From the NCBI RefSeq assembly GCF_026914265.1, contig NC_069125.1, positions 69,952,046 through 70,016,045 on the forward strand: 64,000 bases of DNA, written 5' to 3'. The stretch comes from Mya arenaria. Its lineage: Eukaryota > Mollusca > Bivalvia > Myida > Myidae. The position numbers and the translations under genes were made by a program. Of the stretch, positions 37,801 to 49,800 are shown in pieces (the stretch's first letter is position 1; every line of letters begins with the position of its first letter). The notes under the pieces are model-generated. The model saw nothing but the letters and a program-made list of their open reading frames with translations, had not been told where the DNA came from and ran no database searches.

Positions 37801-40800
37801 TTGTAAAGATATGATGTGGGTATATTTATTTCTTATGTTTTTTTTGCTTCTGTTGTTTTTGTTTTCAGTAAAACTTGATTGTGTTCCTTATTCCCCTGTT
37901 GAATTTGTTAATTTCATTTTAGTGTATGTTTTTAAACAATTTTAACTCATAATCTTCACTCTTATTGTGCATCCAAAGGACTATACTTTTTCTAATACAA
38001 TTGAGTCAAAATCATTATTGAACACTTTTCTACTGGAAGATGTAGATGATACCCCCATAAATCACAATCCTTTCGTGTATCATCTTCCTGTAACAAATAT
38101 AAGAATGTTTGAAAATTCAAGCCAAATAAACATAAATGCACTTTTACTGAGTCTATTTTTAATGTATTTCTAAATGATTTGCTCACTGCACTGTATCATT
38201 CCACTGTGCACCAGGTCAAACTACCAGAGGAAGATCTCAGGCTACTGGCGCGAGGTAGAGCTGTTTGAGATTGCATACAGCGTCATCATGCTCGTACTAA
38301 TGGACAGGTCTGTGGCACTCAATTTGTTCTACTTACTGCATGTACAAGTTTAAAAAAAGCTGCAGTTTGATTGGAGCCCTTAATATTCCATTTCTGTTTC
38401 TTTGATGTGTTTTTGTATGTGATCTTAAACATTTGTAATTAAGCCTAGTTACTTCTTTTTGTGTTGCCTGTGAGGCATGGCTGACATATCAGAATTGCTT
38501 TGTCATGTGTCACACTTGTTTCTGGTCAATAAATTTAAATTATTTGATGTAGAGTCTTCAAACTTGGTTTACACATTGGTCATGGTCAGTTAATGACCTC
38601 TATTGATTTGGGGGTCAATAGATCAAGGGTCACCATGTACATTTCTGAAAGATACGGGCAAGGCGATTCCTGGAATTCTATTATTAATTAATTCTAACAC
38701 ATACTGCTTAGTAAGAAACTAGTTGTCAAAAGGACACAAGGGTTGTGTAAAAAAAGAAGACATGTTTGCATATATATCTACTACAATTTTCACCCATCGT
38801 ACCCCGGTAAGTACATGCTTGTGATATAAATTTGAACTGGTGTAATCTTGTTTACTTCCCCATCCCAGGGAAGCGGAGGTGATGAAATTCATGTTTGCAT
38901 ATATATCTGCTACCATTTTTACCCACCCACAAGTATAAATTTGAACAGATGTAAACTTGTTATCCCCATCCCAGGGAAGCCTTTGGTGATGACATACTGG
39001 TGGAGGTTTGGCGTCTCCTGCATGGCACAAGTGGTGGGCTGCACCTGCTCATGGAGTACAATAAGGGGCTTAGGGCCATCATACAGGCTGTCGCTAATGT
39101 AAGAGGGCTTCATTTTCCACTGAATCTTGTCATTATATGTTTACTAACCTATTTATTGATTGCTTTGAAAAGAGGTAAATATTTGAAATAGATTGCATTA
39201 AGGGAAATGAAATGTTTAAACTTTCATGTGTCAGTTGTAACCATGTGAATTATGTAATAATAAATGGTATTTTTATGTAGGTTTTATATTACATTTTAGA
39301 AAATATCATTTGATGTTTCAATTTGCAGACATCAGATTACCCAATGATTCGTCCATTACTGAAGCAGTACCAAGAGTCAGTGGAAAAACTGTTCCTAAAT
39401 CCTCTGTGAGTACATATAGTTGCGTACATTTATTTTCAATTACATTATAAATTGATTTTAAATCATAAATTAAGGAAAATGTTTAAGTGAAAATGTGAAA
39501 AATAAATGTCTAAGTACATGAACAAGAGCCAAAAACTGTAATGATTTGCTCACTTGCCATAAAGGGTACCACTGCATGCCCACGCAATTCCTTTAGGGTT
39601 TAAGCCAGTTCATGGTGCTGCAGAAGAGGGACAGGGTGTGAAAGGTGAAAAGGGCACATTGTATCGCGCTGTGAAGAACATGAACATTATGAATAATTAT
39701 TATAATTATATGATGTTTTTTTGATGTTATGAAGTTTTAATCAAAACAAAAGAAACATTTGATTATATAAGGCACTTTGTTCTATGAAGGCAAAAGGGTG
39801 CACATGCTTGTAGAGAGGTATCATAAAGAACAGAGTGCAGTACCCTGCCATAACACTTAAGATAAATCCCTAATTCCTCATAATATGCCTCAGTGTATCC
39901 TGTACAATCTCTCCCTTGTATATCAGGTTGGAGCGAAGTCAGGACCAAATAACAGTGGGACGATCCATCGCTGCCAAGGTGGAGGACATGATCTTCGCCC
40001 CTGACATGGAGTTTGCCTCTGCATCGCATCTCCAGTTTGTATGTGGCTTATGCTGTAGCTATGTTATATAGTCTCCTTTTAATCAGCATTTTAAAGCTAT
40101 ATACCAAGTGAAAATGGTTCCATTTTAAATTTGAATTATATTTCTGACTTACATTAAATTTATCCATAATCATTTCCATTCTTATTGGTAATTTTAAAGC
40201 CCTTCTATTTGTGATTGAAAACTTTGTACCACTGTAACTGTGCACTGAGTAGAATCTTTAGTCGCATATTGAGTATTGCATGTATATTGTGCAGACACTA
40301 CGAGGACTGAAGAACATCAACCTGTACCTGATACCCCTGCTGATGGAACTGGCAGAGGACAGCCTGCCCACCTGCCCAGAAATCACTGTATGCCTTTCCC
40401 ATTATGTGACTCACTTAAGCATTGCTTTGATCATCTATCTTGGTTGGCCACTATTGCAACTATTGCCAGTTAGTATTGTCTAATTTCAATGAACTTGAAT
40501 TTTTTATATATTTTTACAGTTAAAGTGTATTAATTTGATGTGAAAAACAATGGAAAAAACAAAAGTGTTTTATGTTAAAAAGAATGGACAAATATGATAA
40601 AATCTATGTTTGCAGAAATTGGTGACAACATTTGAGGATGCCTTTCCCGAGGAGGATCCGCGTCCTCCCACCCGCTACAAGAAACGCGCCCAGGCAACAT
40701 CTTTCCAGGTATACATCAATATCTCAACTCTTATAGTATTTACAGCATAAAGTTATTATCTAATGAATGTGAATTGGATTTCAAAATTGTGTTGAATTCA

Positions 40801-43800
40801 ACTCTGCTGTAACCCAAAGGGAGGCATACAGTAGTAGCACTATCCGTCCGTTGGTTTGTGACTTTGTCTGTCTGTCACTATCCTGTCACACCTGTAACTG
40901 GAATATAAAGCAGCTTTGGTAGTTGTGTTGAACATTCATGCTCTCACCTAAAACTACCGGTAACCACAATTTAGTTATCACTTTTTTTTGACAAGGCAAA
41001 AGCTGGCACATTTGTCATGTTCCTGTGACAGCTATGGCTTGTCTAAATAGTGAACCTTACAATTGATGTACACTAAGTATATTGATTATTTTGTAAGTAA
41101 ATATAACTTTAAAATGATTTTTACAGAAAAAGACAGCAAATAAAACAGTAAGTTCTTGCACTGTGTGAGCATTAGTGCAAAAGCTCTCTTAAAAGAATGA
41201 AGGATTTTTCTGAATGATCTATCTTTCAGCTTTTAGAATAGAAGTCTTCTAACTATTTTTCTCAATTTTTTTCGATTTTGTGGTTAATTATAATGACAAT
41301 TGATGTTACAAAATAAGCTACTTTTGTAATACTTCATTTCAGTCTCAATGTGAAAACAGGTTAGAAAATATTGTGATTGTGTTTAAATAATGAATAATGT
41401 ATGGCTTTTATTAAAACATGGTTACGGAACTTTTTTGTCATAATATAAGTGTTGCATGAAAATGCAAGTTGCATGGTCGTATGACTTTCTTTATTTAATG
41501 CATGTCCATGTATACATATGTTATAATGTATTATGTGCTTATGTACTGACTTTAACTCAATTACTTTTTGTTTGTGTTATTGTTGCTTTGTACAGAAATA
41601 AAGAGCCTCCATAGTTATAACCAACTAGTATTGGCTGGTATTACTTGCATGCAGCAAGCCAACATTATATACGATAGCATTTGAAACATTTACTATTTTC
41701 CTTGTATGAACTTTTCTTTATGGGTTTCATTTTTAACTACTAATATTTGTTGGCAACAAGGCATTTGAAATGTATATGGCTTTTTGTTGGTTTAGGAACT
41801 TGCACTAACATTGTACTTTTTCCTTATATAGATTGACAATAACATTTTATTAATGTCTAATTTATATTTTGATAAGTAATACAGTTTTCATATAAGAGGA
41901 ACATTTAATTCAGTAAGATGATGTAAGGAAAGACATGTTTTTAAGATTACTGACTTTATCAGTGTCTCTATAGTGTCACTTGACTTTTAAATGGATTGGG
42001 TAAGTTCTGTAGAGGCTTCTTCATCATCATCATCATCTTCAGAATTCTCATCACTCAAGCAGAGTATTCTTGGTTTTTTTTTCCAAAATAATGTTGGAAC
42101 AAGGTCCCTGGGTGAGAATTACAGTGTATGTCACAATGTGATTCCTTAGTCATTACAGGTATCGTACCCCATGTGTCTTGGTTTGAAAGTGGTGATGTGT
42201 AGGTTAGCTCTTTACATTATTGTATCGTTAATGTGTTTAATGTAAAATATTCTGAAGTGTGCTATTCCCTTGTCTACATTTGGTTACTGAGTGACGCACT
42301 GAACCTTGTTGAAAGTAGGGATGTAAAGCTTGATGTATTCTGAATACATGACTCAACACCTTTTGCATTTACCCTGAGGGGAAGCTAGGGAAAGGGGGCG
42401 GAATTTATATGGGAAATTTATCTAATTATACCATGTAACATGTGACTCGCAGGCAGGGCCACAAGCAAATTGTATTTTGGACTCAGGATCACTCATTATA
42501 ATACATGAAAACAGACCCTCTATTAAGCTATTGGCGATTATTATTATCATGTATTTAACCCATGTACCATGTTAAATACAGGCTGGACAGCAGGAGGAGG
42601 TGGAAGATGAGGTGATCAGACACGGCGTGGAGGACGAACATATCAAACGACATGAAACATCTGGTGAGAACAAGTCATACTTGAAATTCAGTTTTGGGGC
42701 AAACATTTTATTGTTATTATCCCAAAGATGTTAAAATTGATGTTTTAAGTTGATGGATAGTCAATGATTCTGTCCTCATTAAAATTCAGTATAACATGTT
42801 TCTTTATTCTATATTTGTTAACATTTTTCACTTTGAGTAGGTATGTTAGTTACATTGCAGCCTTTCCCTTTATACACAGCTAACTTAATACTGTATACAC
42901 TTCAAAGACAGATTTACTTTTTACATGGCTGTTTTGTTTTCAGTGATTAACATGAAGGCATGTATTGCCAGGGACATGTCACCACAGGCAATGGTGAAGG
43001 AAAATGTCCTCATGAAGGTTTGTACTTTGCAGTGGTACTCTTGGCAGAGAACTCTCCCATGCTTGAATTGTTATATATCTATAATATATTACATACGTCA
43101 AATTTTGATTGGTCCAGAGGTGTCACATGAGAAGTTGATAATGACAGCTCAATAATATTTTGCTTTTTTTAAATAAAAAAATCAAGCAAGCAATGACAAC
43201 TAAACAAAAAGAGGAGAGATGCATAGCCTTAACTTGCTTTTATGTTATTTCCACTGTAAACAAATTGTATACACTTAAGGCACATTGACTGCTAAATATG
43301 TTGGGTGTCAAGATTTTAATGTAATTTACTGCTTTGTTATCTCTTTTGCAAATTACCGGTAATTTGGTTGTGATATAACAATAAGAGACCACTGTTTTGG
43401 TCAATATCATGATAACATAATTTGCTGACCTATTAAATGATATGGACTACATGCATCCTTGGTCAGTATCTTTTGACAGGTGGCAAACTACATATTGAAA
43501 TCAACAGAAATCGATGATTGCATACTATTTTAACTTGTCAGTTTTTATAGAACAAGTTTTGAAGAAAACCATTTGGAAGTATTGTGATAGCCTTGGGGTC
43601 TTTGTCATTTGCAGCTTCTTCATTTTGCACAAACTTATACTCACACCTGTAGAAAGGCCCAGAACTGTAGGCGTAAATAATAATTTAGTAACTCCCTTTA
43701 TCGACTGAAAAACACACATATGCAGTTTGAAGATCCTTTGACTTAAAATGAATTTGTTTTCCTATTGTTTCAGTACATGTTGGATTGCCACATAGATGAT

Positions 43801-46800
43801 GTATGGAACAGTTATCTGATAGAGCTAGCCGGAGGAGACGTATTTCCTCCCAACCCCTTCCCCAGGCTCATATCGATACTTAGACAGTCCGCTATGAAGT
43901 AAGTGATGTGTGAGCTATGTCAGAAACTATTCATTAATCAGTTCTTTCTCTAGACGGAGGGTCAATTTAATTCTATTGTGTCTAAATAAAATGAAATGTG
44001 ACTGTCAGTAGTTTTAAGAAATTAACCTTCCACTTATTTTATTTTAGCTTGATTATGAAACAGTTGTGAGCTGATATCAATCATTTTTAAGTCTGTGGAG
44101 TACTGGTGTCCTTTATGATATGTGAAAAGAATGTGCAAAGTGGACACCTATAATGCTAGACTACTCTAAATCACTTTATTTCCAATCAGCATTTTGCCTA
44201 AACATCCGTGGCGGATTCATGGTTACAAAGTAACACACTTGACTGTCAACCCAGGGGTTGCAGGTTTGAACCCCTGCTTCATCACCAAAAATATTTGTAA
44301 AATCTTCTGGAAGGGATATTAAACCAGGGTACTGTGTGACAGTGCTAAAGAACTAGTGTAGCTCTAACCAAAGTTAAATTCCGTCCATGCATTTTGCCCT
44401 ATTATCTTACTGACTGATACTCTCCCTGGAGCTGAAGCCCATGTATCAGGCCAGTGGCGTCTTAAAATATTCACCCCTGAAGATCACTCGCATTTAGAGT
44501 TTCATTTGTGTTGTTGTCGTTGTTCAACAGGATGGATCTGTTCTACGACAAGTCATCCGTGGTGACAGAGAAGATGTTTAATCTGGAGGTGAAGCTGATT
44601 GATGCAGAAAACTTCATCTACAATGTGCCAGGCATCGACGCTTATGGTAGTTATGCTTCTTTATTTTAAGTTGGAAAGCAGCGGAATGAAAAAGCTTTCT
44701 CTAAGAAAGTTTGACAGACTTGGTTCATGTTGGTTATAGATTTTAACATGCCAAAGAGATATGACTATTTGCAAGTTTCCTGGGAAAGCTTTGAAACACA
44801 TGTATGTCCAGTGTATTGTTGCATATTATTATAAAAGATATTTCTGGTTCATACTAATTGTTGTTCATGATCCTTTTAGGCACCCTGACCTCCCTGATGA
44901 TGCTAGACACAGGCATCTACATTCCGCTAGCCCAGATCTTCCAGAAGTTTCAGCAGAAATCGTACATACAGAAGAAAGGCCCATATCGTGTGGGTATCTG
45001 CCTTGCCCTCAGTGGTCCAGGTGTCTATTACGGGCGTGTCCAACCTTACCTGACTGAGATAGAGTTTCATGAACACTACTACATACAGGGGCCGTCGGGA
45101 TGCTCTGGAGAGGCAATTCAACTGTGCTCCGTTATAGGTTAGTTGAGTCTGCTCAGTTGTAATATTGCATTAAAGAAGAGATAATGACACAACTTTCATA
45201 AGTAGGGTAAAACCACTAGGACCATGCAGTTCTACTTTTAAAAGAATGGATTATTGAATTGTTTAGTTTTTTGTATCAAATCCTAATTTGTTGCCATCAG
45301 TCATTCTAATTTATGTTATGGAAAGATTAGCTCAAATCTGTTTATTCATTTGCATGAATTATATGACTTCAAGTCAAGTCAACTTTTTAATTAATAATCA
45401 AAGGGCACTGGCCCAAAATACATTACATACATTCAATAAAACAATACATAAAATTAAACATTTTTTGAACATGTTTCTCTAGTTTTTTCTTAAGTTACTT
45501 TTGTTGTGATGGATGCTTGTCCATTTTTTATCTTTACATACACATAGCATCGGTGTGATAAGTTTTATTTTTTTTAAATTTAAATTACCGGGGGTAGGGA
45601 TAAGTTTTTTAGATCTACTCCTCGTAGTATAAATTAATGCTAATGCTGCTTATTTTTGTTGGCAGAATGACAAATGATGTTAACATAGTTTCTGCTAGAA
45701 TTAAGCACATGGCATTTGTAACGCATTGTTTGTCTTCAGTCCACAATCACATGGTGGACATGATCACAAAGTCAGGGTTGCCGGTGATGGGCGTGTACTT
45801 CGGGTCCCCGTCCCCTGACCACTGGACTGCTGATGACATCCTTGGCAAGAAGAAGGGATTCATGACCCAGTTTGCCTACACATGCTCTCTAAAGCAACCC
45901 ATCTATGCTAAGGTAAAATACTCAAGAGGCCGTTTTTCACATATGTCTTGAGCCTTAGTTTTAATATAAAAAATGTACAATAAAATTAGGATTTTCTGTT
46001 TTAAGTCTTTAGTTTCAAACTCCAACCCAAGACACTAGTGAATACACACCCTGAACTTTACTGTGGGCTTTTTGAATGTTTTCAGTATAAAAAATGAACA
46101 AAGTAAAGTCAGGTCTCTTTACGTGTACAGTTATACTCTTAATCATTTTACAGACAGATGAAACAAAGTCATATCATAAATAGTATAGCAGTAAATATAT
46201 TTGCAGGCATATGTGCTTATTGATGGCTGGCGATATGTTACCTTGAAAAAGTACTTCAAACTTCACTTCCTAGAGAATGGTGCAAGGTAATAGATTTGAC
46301 AAAGAGCGATTTTCGTAGACATATTAAAACACCATATTGACCTGTCTGATAATAGACAGGAAACAGTTTATTATATGACATCATAATAATGCTTGAAAAT
46401 CACTTAAAAAAATAATAATTTACTTGTCTTTTGATAGACGTGAAATAGTTTATCATATGACGTCATAATATATCATGTGGCATCATTTAATAAAACAGTT
46501 ATTTACTTATCAGCTGTGAAACATGCAATTTATATCAATCCCAAATGGTATAAAAGTTGTTGAATTTTCCACCATATTTTCAGAAAGGCTTTCCACACAA
46601 GCATATTTTAGATGCATCATGCATCTTCCAGGCGTATGTGTTTGATATCAAAAACATTTACAAGTGAGAATAACATACTTTTTTTTACATTTCAGACCTG
46701 AAATATTTTACCCTGATGACCCAGCCTCTTTCTTTCAGTCGATTTTCCTTTCTAAAGATAGGGTAAGTTCTTCATTAAACTCAATACTAAGTGGACGGTC

Positions 46801-49800
46801 AACCTCTCAAATAGTACTATGTAGCCACTTTTTTTATATTTCATGAGGTTTTAATTACAATCTGTTTATTGTTGTGTTTTGTAAAGGAATAATGTGCTTG
46901 CTTTTTTTTAATTCATAATTTGGAGATCATTGTTTTTTTAATGTTTATACAAATGAAAGAGACACTACTGGAATACATCCTAACTTTGTAAACTACTTAA
47001 TATATTTGTGTAGGCTGCGTTCCACTACCAGAACTGCGGGCCACCCCAGGGAGGGGACCCTATGAGCCTGGCGAATGTGCGGGCAGTGACAGGACACGTG
47101 GAGAAAGCCATGTTTGAGACCCAGCGGAAGGGCGACTGGCTCCAGTTTTACCGACACCTCCTCCTGCGGGATCTCATCAGTCAGGTACATGGATGTCGTA
47201 CACTTAGCAAGGATGGGTGAAGTACTAGATTGTATCAAGAACCTAGCAATGGCTTTTGTTGGTCTTTGACTTTGTTAGAATCATCATTCAGTAAATAAAA
47301 TGTTTTGACACCACAGTGCAGCATGTAATATTGTCCTGTATTTGACATTTGTTTATGAAAGTTTTCCATTGATATTGAAAGCAGTCTTGGTGATTTAGAC
47401 TGTTTAAATTTAAACAATTCCGAAAAGCAAGAATAGCATTATTTAATAATACATGAACTAAGCTACTAAAACATAATAAAAAGTCTTAGATGTACTACTA
47501 GCTGTTGATTTTTTTTTTCATTTCCAGCTTATCAATTGTTCGTAGAAAAAAGTAGAAGTATTGTCAAAGCCTTGGTGTCATTGTTTGAGGCTTCAAAAAC
47601 TTAACTTATCTCATATATTTATCTAAAACTTGATAAAGGCCAGTAACTCTGACTTTAATAATATTAAGTTATGCCATCTTGTTAACTAAAAATCAACAGA
47701 TAAGCACTGTTGTTAAACTGTTAAAGCTCCAGTTGTATCTTTCAGAAATCATGTAAGGTATAGGGAATAATGTACAGTGGAAACTCACTAAACCGGACAA
47801 GGTCTGGACTGGGCAAGATTTCCGGTTTAGTGAGGATTCCGGTTTAGTGAGGATTTGATGTACGGAGTAAGTTTACTAAAAAATATTAACTGAGTTAACC
47901 TTAAGAGGGAAGTTGAAAACTGGAATAAAATGAAAAGGGACAGTTCAATTCTTCGACGTTTAGACGGAGGTCGAGACATGATTAAAGCACATGCAAAAGT
48001 GATAAACATAATTAAACATTTCTGCGTTTTTATAATCATCTTTTTTTCCAAGTCTTAAAATAAAACAACTCGCGTAATTTAATGCTTGTTAAGTATGTTT
48101 GATAGTTTAATTAACGCACCGCTCTGATTTGATTCAATCACAGAAGTCTTTAGATAAAACAACCTTCCAAAATGATCACTTAATAACCGTTTCTAGTTCT
48201 TTATTTTCTGCAACAAACAAATTAATGTTTCAATCAATTTTCTTTTCACAAGTTTGATTATCGCACGGCAGTCACTCCTAAGCGCAATCATCATTATCGA
48301 TTATCGAGTTAACACAACATCACAGGTGCAATATTTAACGACGCACCAGCTGTCAAAACAAAGTGACATGCGATTCGCGAATTCCTAATACACAAAATCA
48401 TTTTGACATGTTTGAACAAATATACATCCGGTTTTGTGAGGAAAAATTACGTTGACAACTAACAAGTTTTCTCGATTTTTTGTCCGGTATCCGGAATTCC
48501 GGGGTTCCGGTTTTGTAGGGATTTTTTTACATTAAAAATAGAAGGGGAAAACTTGGACTCTGAAAAAAGTCCGGTATCCCAAGGATTCCGGTTTTGTGGA
48601 GATCCGGTTTAGTGAGTTTCCACTGTATTTTCAATGTATTTCAATTGCTATAATCATCTGCTTTAAAGGACCAGACCCACCTAGCTGACTGTTGGCGTGT
48701 TCTGCACAGTATGGCTGGACAGGTGGAGTATGTTGTCAGTAAGTCAACTTTTAATGGTGGCCTTACATACACAATCCAATGATAAAATTGAATGCATGCA
48801 TTATAGGTTCTTCATTTCATTAGTTCATACATTTATTGCAATATTAACCATGAAACAATTGTATGTTTTGTGGCATATTTCAGTATCCACAATACTTTAG
48901 GTGTAATTGTATGTGTGTTGCCACCATACATTGGCTATAAAATGTGTCTATAACCATGTTGCAGTACCCACCATACATTTGGCATAATAGTGTGTGTGTT
49001 GCCTGGTTGCAGTACCCACCATACATTTGGCATAATTGTGTGTGTGTTGCCTGGTTGCAGTACCCACCATACATTTGGCATAATAGTGTGTGTGTTGCCT
49101 GGTTACAGTACCCACCATACATTGGGCATAGTAGTGTGTGTGTTGCCTGGTTACAGTACCCACCATACATTGGGCATAATAGTGTGTGTGTTGCCTGGTT
49201 ACAGTGCCCACCATACATTGGGCATAATAGTGTGTGTGTTGCCTATTTGCAGTACCCACCATAAATTGGGCATAGTAGTGTGTGTGTTGCCTGGTTGCAG
49301 TACCCACCATACTTTGAGCATAATAGTGTGTGTGTTGCCTGGTTGCAGTACCCACCATACATTTGGCATAATAGTATGTGTGTTGCCTGGTTGCAGTACC
49401 CATCATACGTTTGGCATAATAGTGTGCGTGTTGCCTGGTTGCAGTACCCACCATACATTTAGCATTATAGTGTGTGTGTTGCCTGGTTGAAGTACCCACC
49501 ATACATTTGGCATAAAAGTGTGCGTGTTGCCTGGTTGCAGTACCCAGCATACATTGAGCATAATAGTGTGTGTGTTGTCTGGTTGCAGTACCCACCATAC
49601 ATTTGGCATAATAGTGTGTGTGTTGCCTGGTTGCAGTACCCACCATACATTGAGCATAAAAGTGTGTGTGTTGCCTGGTTGCAGTACCCACCATACATTA
49701 GGCATAATAGTGTGTGTGTTGCCTGGTTGCAGTACCCACCATACATTGAGCATAATAGTGTGTGTGTTGCCTGGTTGCAGTACCCACCATACATTGAGCA

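Noticed and set aside
44206..44280. A functional tRNA gene
   Set aside because: The B box is good, but a cloverleaf with proper acceptor stem cannot be formed from what I see, and a SINE-type body follows.
47827..48051. A transposase remnant inside the Tigger-like element
   Set aside because: The 74-aa frame shows no DDE or HTH motif; the element appears non-autonomous.
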